From NCBI GenBank assembly GCA_963971425.1, contig OZ020515.1, forward strand, positions 19,154,637 through 19,218,636: a stretch of DNA of 64,000 bases, in the 5' to 3' direction. Position numbers and translations under genes: made by a program. The notes below the pieces were generated by a model. It ran no database searches and was not told the origin of the DNA. It saw nothing but the letters and a program-made list of their open reading frames with translations. Source of the DNA: Bryoerythrophyllum caledonicum. Taxonomy: Eukaryota; Streptophyta; Bryopsida; Pottiales; Pottiaceae. Positions 12,126-24,501 of the stretch are shown in pieces. Each line of letters opens with the position of its first letter. The first letter of the stretch is position 1.

Positions 12126-13865
12126 TTAGGAGGACGCACTAGCTAGATAAGCAACGCATTGGTCGAGAGCACCTCGCATCCAGTCGTGGCGACATTGTCC
12201 AATCGCGTCTGAAACAGCAAACTGAAAGACACCATTTCAGATCAGAAACCGGGCTTAGAGTATGTATCAAATGTAAGAATTCCTCTCAGCAAACCCCTCG
12301 CAAACTAGAAGTGTGACAATATAATGCCTGACTGGCATCAAAACTTCCAGCTCATTCATTAACAGGAAATAACATATCAAGAGTACATCATGTAGCAAGG
12401 AGCTCACCCATTGTCTTTGACGAGAATGCTGTTCAGGCCAGGTGTCAAGTTGCTCTGTCACAGCCAATGCAAACATATAAGCCCGACAAAGGCCTTCAGG
12501 GCAATAAACACCTTGCTGCCGCTTGCTTTTAAAATCCCAGGTACCAAGCATATCCTGCAATATAATAGGAGCCACCTATTAGAGCTGCAAACAAATTCAA
12601 AACCTCATGGACTCATCTCAAAACGGGAGAGAACTTGAAACTAGCACTTCAAATGAATATCGTTCTCACATAGTTATTTTTACGCACAAATCATTTCACT
12701 TACATATGGCAGTTTATAACAGACAAATGCAAGTTGTAAAGAGGCATCAAGAACATAAGGCTTATGTTACATCCATTCCGCTATTTAGATTGCGTCTTTA
12801 GACAGTATGCGTCTTCTAACAATATTTCTATCCCTATCAATTCTCCAAATCAAGTGAATGAAATCTACAGCTGTATATGTTGTGGGGCATGTCCGGAAAT
12901 TAGTATAGGCACACTAAACACGCTAAGTTTATAGAAGTAATGGCAGGCACATCTAAAAGCTAAAATTCAAAAATGATGAATTTTTTTCTGCAGAATCTGA
13001 ATACCAAAGAAAGCAGGTGCTCTTGAATCAATTCTATAGCAAGTGAACAGGGACAAGAAATGACCTGCAGAAGGCCTCGCACTCCAGCCTCTTCAAGTGC
13101 TTCCCGGCAAGCTGCCTCTTCTACCGTCTCATCATTTTCCCAACCGCCCTGATAAAGAAGAAAGTAAACCCATCCGTGCAAACAATCAAAGTCTAGAAAG
13201 TTACAATTACTTCATCATACCGCACATCATTATAAGTGGGCACGGCAGAAGCCTAAGGTAAACAAAAGCTTTACGTAACACCAGATAATACCAAAAGCTG
13301 AGAGATCTAGGCTCTAAACCACGACCAAGCCTCCCCTAACACAACAACGCTTGGCTCGGAACAACAGGTCCCACTTCTGAACATAGGTAGTAAAATCATC
13401 ATATACCTGGAACCAGATGTTGACCTCTTGAAAACGTCTATTTCAGTCTAATTGGTCATTTTGTTTTTTGAAAAAGAAAATGCTTCTGAAAGCTGAAACT
13501 AGAAAGAGAAAAAACTAGGCAATGGTGAGAAGTTCCCACCTTAGGAAACAACAGGCCCTCACCCCTTTGTGAAGAGATCATAAGAACTTCCATGCACTTG
13601 CCTTCTCCAGTTAGTCTATACCTGTACGGGATACACCTGCGCACCAAAACGGTTGACGTGGTCAACAATTTTAAGATGATCAGATAATCAAAAACTATTC
13701 AAAAAACTTAAACATGTGTAAATATTTTCCTAGAAGACATAGCTAAAGACTCTATAGATTAAAAAGGTATGCGATGACATAGACACCAACATACCCAGCG
13801 ACAAGGCGATAACCATGCTCGTAACGTTGTTGATGACGCCCTGTGCGGGAAACCAGGGCTGTCAT
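12126..13865 (-). CDS. Nudix hydrolase, plant NUDT4/17/18/21 type, 5 coding exons
   Basis: Exons on the minus strand: 13865-13795, 13636-13540, 13148-13065, 12554-12408 and 12221-12126. All introns are GT-AG and phases agree, giving 164 residues. The protein starts MTALVSRTGRHQQRY and reads CIPYRYRLTG, VLMISSQRGEGLLFPK, then a perfect Nudix box at residues 57-79 (GGWENDE, seven residues, REALEEAGV), then GTWDFKS, CRAYMFALAVTEQLDTWPEQ, RQRQW and CRHDWMRGAL. In this plant subfamily the box binds divalent metal and hydrolyses nucleoside-diphosphate-linked substrates such as diphosphoinositol polyphosphates; the substrate of this copy is not known. The ATG lies 5 bp inside an exon whose acceptor is at 13871/13872, so a non-coding leader exon is needed upstream. 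It is shorter than the roughly 180-200 residues of Arabidopsis relatives but complete in its core. Confidence 0.93.
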
Positions 13866-15828
13866 ACTGCCTGCAGTGATGATTCTGACCCCTCGGACTC
13901 GCTTGTGAAAAAAATAAAGGCCACTCTCTAATTACAAACAGAAACCAATATGTAAGGAAGCTGTGCAAGTAAAAGATAACGAATAATCAAACAGCAGAAT
14001 AATAGGAACTGGATGCAACATGAGCACAAAATAGAATAAAAATAGAGATTTAAAAAGGAAATTATAAAAATAGAGATAAGGAGTATGAGTAGTCAACCGC
14101 TCAGTACGCCTATTTCGCAAGGTTGTGAATTATAAGGCTTCAAAGTAGCTTCACAACAGTCATACACTCTACTTCCTGTCCTTTTCATAACTCAAGACCG
14201 ATTCGATTTTATGTTCAACAATTCTAAAATTGAATAAATAATGAATGATAGATTAATACTTAACTAACACTTAACACAGAAAAACAAAAGATTCTAAAAG
14301 TAAATAAATAATATTTCATAAATTAGTAACACTTCAAGACTGCGATAGGGTACATACTTAGCCCAATAACCTGGTCTCTCTTCAGTGAGACGTCGTGAAA
14401 GGCTCCAGAGACCAGTTTCTGAGATGCCAGACAAAAACACAATGTCAAGATCAGAACTGATGAGTAAACTCAATACTTACGCACAGACATGATCATTGTG
14501 AATAACCCATAAGAAACAATTTCATCAGGATTTTCCCAGGAACTTCAGTGGTCCGTATCACAGATGCAAAGACAAAAGTATCTAAAACGATTCTGTAGAT
14601 TGAAAACGACTCGTCAAATGCCTATTTGTGAACAACATACAAAGCTCCAGTAATATAGGTGGTGAAGTTTGAACCATGTAGCGAAATATACACTAAAAAT
14701 TCATCGCATTTTTAGTGCGTCGTCTCGAATCGCCTTGATGTGTCTTAAACTCAATTTCCATCTCATGTTCCACTTATGACAGGCTTGCTACAAGACATTG
14801 CCCCTTGGATCATTCAGAAAAAGACTACAACGTGATGTGACAGCTGACCTAAAATAAGCTCCGTCATGTCCCATACTTCATGTCAAACCCTAAGATGCGA
14901 CGTTCTTGACTTCATTGAAAGAATAATTTATACTGCAAAGCTATTGCATAAAAGGTATTGCTCCTGATCAAGCACTAGTTCTAGGCCAATTTCACTCTCG
15001 AAGCTCGAACAAATCTTATGTGTCTTTGATTGCGGTTCCTTTTAAGAGACATCACAGAACGAAAATAAAAGTACACAATGACCAGCCAATCCTCACGATG
15101 TTAACACTTGTTTAATTTCAAGTTCGACGTCACGAGCTGTATATGGAACAAAAAGGAAGTTCAATTAACCGGATAAAGTTCTCAAGCTACAAACATGCAA
15201 TAGGGAACGCCTGTAACACATCATCGAGTTCACTTCAAGACTAGAATTAACAAAGAGAGAAGGTAACGAACTCAAAGAAACGTCCAGGGTTGACCACTAA
15301 TTGCTGCGTGCACATGATCATGCATATCACCATCCTCACACTCATGAGACGAATAACCGGAGTCATGCAGAAAGAAACGCCTCCAGTCAACACAAACCAA
15401 ACACATCGCCACACCGACCAAGGCAAACAACCAATAAAGCGTCGCGCATCACTATCCGCACGCAAATTAAAGCCAACGAACCACACCCTCCACAAAAATC
15501 TCATCCCTAGGGTTAGCAACCCGAAAATTCAACAACCTTAAAACCTGACACCAAAAAAAACCTCACTTCTTTCACAACAGCAATCGGATCCACGAAAACG
15601 CACACGCACAGGGGATGCCAATTCCAAACCTACAGATCAACCTCACTAACAACGAACAACAACCCTACGTCACATCAAGAAACGAAGAGCAAGCAAAACA
15701 TTACCACCGCAGTCATTATCAGCTCAACAAACACACGACGAGCGTCTCGCCGCGTCCGCGCCGTGGCGTACGACCACGAATCGATGTCAGAGGAACAATG
15801 TCAGAGGGGGAAGCAAAAACCTACGTAC

Positions 15829-15990
15829 CGTGTGTCCACCGCTGCCGTCGCCGCAGTCCGCGGGTGACCTCCTCCACCACAAGCTCTCCGTCGCTGCTGC
15901 TCGTCCTCCTCCCTCCTCGTCGTCGTCCTCCGCAATGGCGATGGCGATGAAACCCTAACCTTAAACCACAATCTGCTCACTTGGCGCGTC
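15829..15990 (-). promoter_or_regulatory. Probable 5' leader exon and promoter of the Nudix gene
   Basis: This GC-rich block is unlike its AT-rich surroundings. On the minus strand it carries GGTTAGGGTTT (a telo-box, AAACCCTAACC on the plus strand) and ends in a good donor, CACACG|GTACGTAGG, at 15829/15828. No ATG precedes the donor in the GC-rich part. Joining it to the acceptor at 13871 would give a roughly 1.96-kb leader intron (13871-15828), in which I see nothing else. The exon is inferred, not shown by transcripts. Confidence 0.5.
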
Positions 15991-16238
15991 GGAGCCGTCG
16001 TGGGAGACTAGATCAGATCTTGCGGATTGGGAGATTGTGGATCCAGGCATGTACGTCATGGGGTGATTTCCGTACCGACATGCCACAAGGATTGGCCTGA
16101 GCGGCACGCGGTTTGAGCTAAGGCTCCACGTTAGTCGTGGGGAACAGTGCTAGTAGAACATGTGCTTGGCCAGGAGGCGGCGATGGTGCCACGTCGGGAA
16201 TGTTGTACCGGTAGGTACATTAGCGTAGTAATTTAATG
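15991..16238. other. No feature recognised
   Basis: Short intergenic stretch between the Nudix leader and the TIR-element cluster. Confidence 0.4.
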
Positions 16239-17033
16239 GGTTTCACACATGGACGGTGGACCGAACTATGTCGAGGACCAAACTATGTTGAGAGGTCGAG
16301 TTTTGGAGTTGGAAAAAAATATTGAAATATGTATTTTGCGGAAGTTAGGTCCTTGTAGTGTGAGAGTCCAAGGGACTGAGTTGAGAGGCCAAGACCCATA
16401 CCATTTGGCATATTCCAAGTCAATTTCTACTTCATAAGGGTCTTACTTTCGTGAAATTTTCCTCTCTCACATTCTCTAGCCATGGAGTCTACAGGGGAAC
16501 ACATTTTTGGTTTACAAAATGAAGTGAATGGTGAAAAAGCTCATTACACAAAAAAATTCTAGCATAAGCACCGCCACAGAAAATTTCAGGTAAAATCATT
16601 TGTGTGAAGGTTGAATCAAAAAAATTGAGGTAAAAAATTCAAGTTAAAATTTTAAGTTAAAAAGTTGAGTAAAAGATCTCAGTAAAGAATCTAGAAAAAA
16701 TAGTTTAGGGTAAAATAAGTTATTGTTTTAATCTAAAGATTGAGATATTGTCAAAATCTTAATATTTTAATGAAAAACATGCCCGGCACCTCAACAAGAG
16801 TTTGGTTTGAACAAGAATAGAAACCCAAACTTCTCTTGAGGAGCCAAACTCTTGGCACCAAAACCTCCAAAAAGTTTTGCCATATAGACATTTTCGACGC
16901 CCTTGGCCTCTCGATCGTTGGTCCGTGTGTGAAAGCCAAGAGGCCGATCAAGACCGATTATGAGGCTCTAGATCAATCCAATTGCAAGTAGCACTTGACC
17001 TCTCGACCCTTGGTCTGTGTGTGAAACCTCCCT
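16239..17033 (+). repeat. TIR element, copy 1 (about 795 bp)
   Basis: The copy begins GGTTTCACACATGGAC and ends GGTCTGTGTGTGAAACC, so its ends are inverted repeats sharing GGTTTCACACA. Internally it has AT-rich sequence and the block AAACTCTTGGCACCAAAACC. There is no transposase. It is a non-autonomous DNA element of uncertain superfamily. Confidence 0.7.
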
Positions 17034-17040
17034 AAGTTAG

Positions 17041-17811
17041 GGGTTTCACACATGGACGATGGTACCAAAGGACCAAACTATGCCAAGGTGTCGAGTTTTC
17101 GAGTATGAAAAAAATATTAAGATATGTAATTTGTCGAGTTTGGGACCGTCCATGTGTGAAATCTCAAGGTACCAAGTTGAGAGGCCGAGACTCATACCAT
17201 TTGGCAAATTCCAAGTCAATGTCTACTTCTTAAGGGTCTTACTTTTATGAAATTTTCCTCTCTCACATTTTCTAGCCATGGAGTTTAGAAAGGAACACAT
17301 TTTTGGTGTTAAAAGAAATCAAGAAAATGGTCAAAATGCTCGTTTCACAAAAATTCAAGCACAAACACTCGCACTAAAAAATTAAGGTAAAAACATTTAG
17401 GTAAAATTCAAATAAAATTTTAAGGTAAGATTTTTAGATAATAAAAATTGACTAAAAAAGATGGAGAAAAAACTTAGGTAAAAAATTTGGATAAAATAAG
17501 TTATAGTTTTAATCTATCGGTTGAGATCTTGTCAAATCTTAAGATTATAATTAAAAAAATGTTCGGCACCTCGGCAAGAATGTGGTCCGAACGAGTATAG
17601 AAACCCAAACTTTTCTCAAGTGACCAAACTCTTGGCGCCAAAACCTTCAAAAAGTGCTATCATTTAGGCATTTTAGACGAACTTGGTTCCTTGGTACCTT
17701 GATCCATGTGAAACCCCAAGGTCCCGACCAAGGCTGATTTTGAGCCTTTACAACAATGAAATTGCAAGTAACACTTGATACCTTGGTACCATGGTCCATG
17801 TACGATACCCT
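17041..17811 (+). repeat. TIR element, copy 2 (about 770 bp), direct to copy 1
   Basis: It begins GGGTTTCACACATGGAC and follows copy 1 block by block in the same orientation, with an estimated divergence of 15-25 percent. It ends TGGTCCATGTACGATACCC. Only a short AAGTTAG-like spacer separates it from copy 1. Confidence 0.7.
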
Positions 17812-17820
17812 CTAACTTCA

Positions 17821-19054
17821 GGGGATTTCACAAGCGGACCAAGGATCGAGAGGCCAAGTGTTACTTGCAATTTGATTGGTCTAGAGCCTTATTATCGGCC
17901 TTGGTCGCCCTCTCGGCTTTCATACATGCACCAAGGGTCAAGAGCGTCAAAAATGCCTACATGGCAAAACTTTTTGGAGGTTTTGGCGCCAAGAGTTTGG
18001 TCACTCGAGAGAAGTTTGGGTTTCTATTCTTGTTTGGACCGAACTCTTGTTGAGGTGCCAAACATGTTTTTCATTAAATTATTAAGATATGACAAGATCT
18101 CAACTGTTAAATTAAAAAATAACTTATTTTACGGTGAATGGTTTTATCCAAAGTTTTCTATCCAACTTTTTTATTCAACCTTTTTAACCTAAAATTCTTA
18201 CGTGAAATTTTTAATTTGAATTTTCACTCAAATGTTTTTACCTAATATTTGTGCCGGTGATTATGCTGGAATTTTTTGTATAATGAACATTTTGCCATTT
18301 ATTTGATTTTTTAACCAAAAAATGTGTTCCCTTCTAGAATCCAAGGTTAGAGAATCTGCGAGAGAAACATTTCATAAAAGTAAGACCCTTGAGAAGTAGA
18401 ACTTGACTTGGAATTTTCCAAATGGTATCGGTTTCACCCTCTCAACTTGGTCCCTCCTGTTGTGTAAAGAAAGATCGAAAACCACGATAGATTGAGAGTC
18501 CTAACCAACATCAAATAAACAAAAAACATACACTAAAACAAGTATCGTAGTACACCCTCAAGGAATAACTAGAAAATCTCTAGGGTAGTCAAGTGTCTCG
18601 CACTCCAAACATGGAGAATCAACGAGTGCAAGTAGTATAAGAGAATGTGGAGCCTTTATTAATGATAAACAATTACTTATAAGCAAAGGTAATCACTAAA
18701 CACTCTCTAACTCACTCACAAAGTTTGACTTGACAAAAACGTCAAGCCAAGGACATGGGCAGCGCTATACGCACATACACACAACCCTAATTGAGTGGAA
18801 ATCATCCACGGATGAATGCGGTGCGCCACCGTACGTCCCAAACCCTGTAGATTAGTATCAAACTAATCTACGCTAACACTAAGATGTGGAGAGGCCCTCG
18901 ACACCACGTCCCGTGACACTCCGGCTTACACACTACAAGGATCCAAACTCCACAAATTATATATTTTATTGTATTTTTCCAACTCCAAAACTCGGCCTCT
19001 CAACATAGTTTGATCCTCGACATAGTTCGGTCCACAGTCTGCGTATGAAACCCT
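17821..19054 (-). repeat. TIR element, copy 3, inverted, interrupted by an insertion
   Basis: This is the reverse complement of copies 1 and 2: it ends with TCGGTCCACAG...GTATGAAACCC, the complement of the copy-1 start. The element sequence is split at about 18458 and resumes at 18931. With copy 2 it forms a long inverted repeat of roughly 770-bp arms with almost no spacer. Confidence 0.7.
18458..18930. mobile_element. 473-bp insertion in TIR copy 3, possibly a solo LTR
   Basis: The insert is absent from the other two copies. It begins TGTTGTGTAAAG and ends CGGCTTACA, the TG...CA ends usual for LTRs, has no coding capacity and is the right size for a plant LTR. A target duplication could not be identified, so the class is only suggested. 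It is younger than the host copy. Confidence 0.4.
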
Positions 19055-22000
19055 CCTTATATAACTTAGCTCCTAAAGATTCATGCCCAATTTTGGAGGG
19101 ATCTCTACTCCATCGATTAAAAACTATCTAGATGATTTTTTTGAGAACACATAGGATCTTCTTCTACACTTATATGAGATGATGTGGTAAACATTTTGTG
19201 AATTTTGACCATACAGATGGAAATATATTAGTATATACTACAAATAGTACGCAATACAATATATATTGTTTGCAAAATGCAGATATACTCAGGAAGAATG
19301 TATATTGTCCACGTGTCTTGTCAGCATGAAATCCAAGAGATCAACACCAAATCCTAGATATTTTGGATTTATCTAACATTCTTGCGACGAAGATTTTGTC
19401 AGATTATCTTCATGGACGGTTGTGGTTGATCAAAGATTTAACAAAGGGTTGTTAAAAAGATATACTAGACATACTACAAATTCTGCCAAATTTGTATGGG
19501 ACGTAGTGTGCTTTTACCCCTATGTGTTGCTACAAGAGTTGAGGCAAGTTGTCTTGGAGAGTAGATTTGGTCTCTACGCAACTATCTCCACTTGCAAACC
19601 GTCCAGATTTGGTCATTTGTTGTTGGAAACATCCAAGTTTACTTATACTCTCTAATGCAGCTCTAACCAAGAAACACCCAACCACATGGCCTAGAGAAAG
19701 GAGACCTACAAACGCTTTACAACTTTCACAATGCCACCAACATTAGGTAAGCGTTTTCCCAACCCACTTTTTTTTTTCCTTGCAGCAAACTTTTTATTCT
19801 CATCTTTTTCTTACTTAGCTTTGCAACACCAAGTAGTCTAAATTGATGTGGTTGCCAAATCAATACCACTACCACTAGATCTACCTGCTCACCTAGTCTA
19901 AAAATTGCATCCATTTGTTTCAACACCAACACAATAGCTTTCAACTACAATAAAAGTAGGGTTAGAAAAGTCTATGCAAAAGCGCTATCAAAATTTGTGC
20001 AGATTCAGATCCAAACAAAGAGATTACTATGATCAAACCAACTCCATCACCCACAAAAAAAAATCAATAAGACAAACAACAATCTTTTAGAGCAGCACAA
20101 GACTAAACAATAGAAAGCCACCTCATATCAAAGTAGATCTACTGCAACACAAGAAATCAAGAAACCAAAACAGAATGTTAGCATGTGCCAAAGCCAAAGT
20201 GCAAGAGCAATGATTGTTGGAGCCACCGCAGTCATAAAAACCGAGACGAGGGTAGTTAGAACTGCCCCAACCAATCCCGCCGAACCCAAGGCGTATGAAG
20301 TTGCCACAACAAGTCTGTTGAAGTTAAAGCCAAAGTAGAAATCAAGGTTGAAGTTGAATTAGAAGCTAAAGTGTTAGTAGAAGCCGAAGTCTGTACCAAC
20401 CACATCACCTATAGGAGATCATCCTACGGAACACTAACTGCATCGCCTCAACTCCAAGATATCGATTGCGCTATAGTGCACAAAAAAGGCGTGCAATGCC
20501 TAAACCAATCGCACTGCCCACATCAACTATATCACCAACATTGACTTTATTTCTTGCGTTGATTGTAATTGCATGCGACGGCAATATTGCCCATGCAATA
20601 TTCACATGTACATATTGTACCACTTGCACCAACATCAACCGCTTTTTAGCATCAACCATGCTAGTGAGAATGACATAGACTGCCCTCGCCAACATGTTCA
20701 CAAAAATTAGCCCAATTCTATTTTAGCCTTTTACAAAGCAACAAGACCGAAAGTGAGTAACCTAAGAATCAAAAGCAAGACCCACAAATCACTCAAGAAG
20801 AGCAACACATGTGCAATAGCCAAGACATACGAGGTAGTCATCCCTTTAGTGATACTCACAACCTTCCAACGGCCCAGGGACCTCAAGTGATTCAAAACTA
20901 GAATGACCCCAAGCCAACGACTCAAAGTGACATCCCACCCTATCCACCAGGTCCACCGGCAAATAAGTTTGAGCCCACACATGAAATATGCACACAACTC
21001 CGTCAATGTAATATAGTGGCAAGCTAGCGCCTCGCCCTCGAGTAATGTCTCTACTCCACCCTGCCCGTATGCACCAAAGCCATGCTAATACCCTGAGCAT
21101 ACGCACTAGCCATTTGCAGGTGCTCGTCCGAGGCGAGCTAGCACCCCAACTTGCGTTCATGTCTACCTAGAGCATGTGCATAAAATATTCATGGCAAGAC
21201 AACGTCCGCCCGCCTACAACGCCTTACCTCAATTGAAAGGAAATCATGCATTTCAACACCCTACCCAACTAAAATTGGCAAGACATAAGGCTAAGACAAT
21301 TGCAACACTCTCCATGTAAGTTCTCTAACCCCTCTTCTTCTTTCATCTTCACAATTCACTAACTACCCGCTATCAACGAACATGACCAATGAAAACAATT
21401 CAAAATTAAAATCCTACCATAATTATAACATGACATTAAGTAGAAGATTAATAATATCCTACAAATTTTAAGCAAAAAAACACAAGACATATCTTGGAAA
21501 TGTGGTAGAGCTTCCCGTTGATACCTGCGGATGTGGATAGAGCTTCCCGTAGGAGACAAGGTCAAGCCTCACATTGGAGATGCGGTAGAAGCTCAAGCAG
21601 AGGATGAGGCCATGCAACCCAATGGAGATACATTATAGGCCCTTGCAATCTCTTCCGATTCAATTGTGCTTATGATTCTTCACAACTTTTTCAAATCTAG
21701 GGACCTCATTTTAAGAACCCCTGGAAAGATAATTGAATTCAACTACAAAAAATCATCGACAAATGCACATCAAATCCTAATTTCTACACCTGCAAAAGAA
21801 AAATGATGCCCCAGTTGGGCGGGGTGGGCGGGGTGAACGAGGTGTGTGACACGCGCTTTGGTCGGCATTGTTGTCTCCAAAGTTGGCTCAAGAGCACGAT
21901 TCTTTCACTGATTATTTTATTTTAATGGTAACCTGGAAAATTATGTTGCCCCGTTGGAAACAATGGATCAATATACTAGTAATTCAATTCACGATGTAGC

Positions 22001-22979
22001 TTCACGGTAAATGTTTAAATTATGTGATTGTGTCATATACTTTACCAATGTTCAAATATTCAATTATTATATGATAGTTCAAATTAAAGTGGAAAGTTCA
22101 GATCCCAAGTTAGAGTCCAAAAGGCAAGTTCAAGATTACATTCTACACAAAGGCCCCCCGAACTGAAGTCTGAAACGGGGTCCCAAATTAAGGCCCAAAA
22201 CGGACCGAAGGTTTCGTCGCAAGTGGGGGCCCAAAAACAAGGACGCCCAAACGAATCTTAAACGGACCTTCCAGATGATTCGCGATCGACGTCCCAAAAT
22301 CTGAATATTCAAAGCCGAAGGACCAAATTTAAGATGCGTGCATAAAGCCAATACCGGCTACAAAACCGTCTGTTTTCTCGTAGAATACAAATAATGTAGA
22401 TGGCGTGATTGTCCGACACTGTAACGGCATTAGGTGTTTCTCTGCGGCAGGCGGCGATGGCAGACAAGGACCGCCCGTCCAAGTGATATTCAAAATCCAT
22501 CACATCTCAAAACTCACACCGCCTTGTAACATCTGCCCCGGTCGTAGATCAAATAGATTCTGCTCCTTAGTGACGTCAGTTCAAAGAACAGTAACGGCTT
22601 TAGAATTAAAGTACTTCACAAAACCATCGCAGAATCATATTCTGTATCCCCGATAACCAAGACCCGTCATAGTCTACAAAAGGTATAGATGTGGCATTGG
22701 TGATGGTTTCTGGTGCAGTAACGGCGATGTGCTCTGTCCTCCGACAGGTCGCGAACTCGACACAGATGCCAACACCGGACTTCTTAGATGTGGCTTTAAA
22801 GGACTGTAAGGAGGATGTAGATAGAGCCTGTTTTAGGTGCTGCAACGGGTTTGAGGTCTGGTCTTCGTCGTCATGACGAGTGAACGTCGGTCATGGGACT
22901 TGTTACAATGAGAGAGCGGTGTGTGTGAGGGAGAGAGACGACGGCATCGACATGCTTTTGAATCCTCTCCCCTAGGTTT
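19055..22979. other. Gene-free stretch, nothing recognised
   Basis: No protein family was recognised on either strand. The open frames at 19422-19746 and 20466-21160 are short, overlap on both strands and show no motif. A local run of Lys/Val/Glu codons near 20310-20390 is probably low-complexity sequence. Confidence 0.4.
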
Positions 22980-23071
22980 TGGTCTCGCGCCGGTTCCGCG
23001 GCACGGCAACGCGCGCTGCTCGCGTCTATGAGGAGCTCTGCACGGTGCCGTCGCTGTTACCAAAGATTGCG
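22980..23071 (+). promoter_or_regulatory. Possible PP5 leader exon
   Basis: A GC-rich block with CGCG-containing sequence ends in a donor, ATTGCG|GTAAATATT, at 23071/23072. It lies upstream of the PP5 start exon, whose own acceptor (GTGTTCAG|C) precedes the ATG by one base, so some leader exon is required. This is the best candidate by composition and splice site, but the 1.4-kb leader intron is inferred. Confidence 0.35.
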
Positions 23072-24501
23072 GTAAATATTCTTTCCTCACAAACTCGCTC
23101 GGCTAGGGTTTTGGTCTGGCTTGGTACGATCTCGGGGCTGCCTCTGGCGGTTATTGTTCGTGGCGCGCTCTTTGATCGGTGTTTCGTGCGGCGGAGGAGC
23201 GTTTGTTGTGGAATGGTGAATGCCGGCGATCAATCGATCTGGAAATGGCGCAATGGAAGCTGTTTTTGTTTAGGTTTGCGTTTTACTTCTTGTTGTTTTG
23301 TGGTTGCGACTCTGGTTGCTGAGTTTGTAAGTACTATGAGCGGGTTTTTTGTCTTAGTTAACACGCGGCGGAGATCTTGCTGGATGTTGGTGGACTGCTG
23401 GAGCTTACGGTGAATGCTTGGATGATGCATTAGGTGTTCGAGCGAGATATTTTGCAGAAATTTCTTCTTGCTTGGCTATTCTCTTTGTTCGGAGGCAATA
23501 TATATTTTTTAATTTGGTTGCTTATTTGGAATTGTGAACTACTTTGCTGGTTTAGTTAGGTTACGGGCGATCATGGAAGCTTATGGTTTATTTTTCCACG
23601 CAGGAGGCTTAGACTGCCTTTTTGTTTCCAAGGTCGTGGATAAGAATACTGTCTGTAAGAGAATGTTTGAGAGATTTAGAAGCAAGACTTTGAATATTGA
23701 GTTGTTTTGTGGTTCATTGACTGCCGAATGTTTATCAGTCTCATGTCTTGTTTAGTATTGACGATAGATTCCTGGCCGTAATAGTTTTACCCCTCTACAT
23801 AGTTTTGTTCCGTCAGGGTTTGGGAAGAGGCTACTTGCAGGACATTATCTGTTTAAAGCAGTTTGATTAGTGTTGTGTTATCTTCAGTAGCTGAATCTTT
23901 AGAACACGCCGTTGAGTCTGTTACGCAGGCGCTCTGGGGGAGCAATACCGTTTTGGAACACTATTTATTTCCTTGTAGGGTTCGGAACGACATGAGGCAC
24001 CACATTAGAGAGAAAAATGAGGAGTTTAGATATTGATCGAGTGTGTAGGCGATTTCAGGCCTAGATTTAGTGGTTAAGGTTGTAATTTGTTTTAAATTGT
24101 TACGAGAGTTGCGAAAGATTGCGCAAATAACTACTGATAACGCAACTAAGGTTTCTGAAGATTTTTCTTGCAACAGCGTGTTCGTGCAGCAAGACAGGGC
24201 ACCGTTTTCCATGTTTTTAGAATAGAAAACCTCAGGAATGTTTTGACGTGATCTGAGATTTTTCCTCCATTGATCGGCTAATGTATTTTGTCTCTTCTTT
24301 TGCCTATCCCCCCCCCCCCCCCAGCCGTTCTTTCTGATTAATTTTTCCTTTTCAGAAATATTCATCCTGTTTTGCAAAGTAACCTGGTGAAAGTAATGAG
24401 CGTGGTCCTCTTTGGTATGCAGTTTTTAGTACTAGTTCAGAAGGTTGGATAAGATACGGGACTTTTCAAGTTTGGTAGGGTACAACTAGTTCGTGTTCAG
24501 C

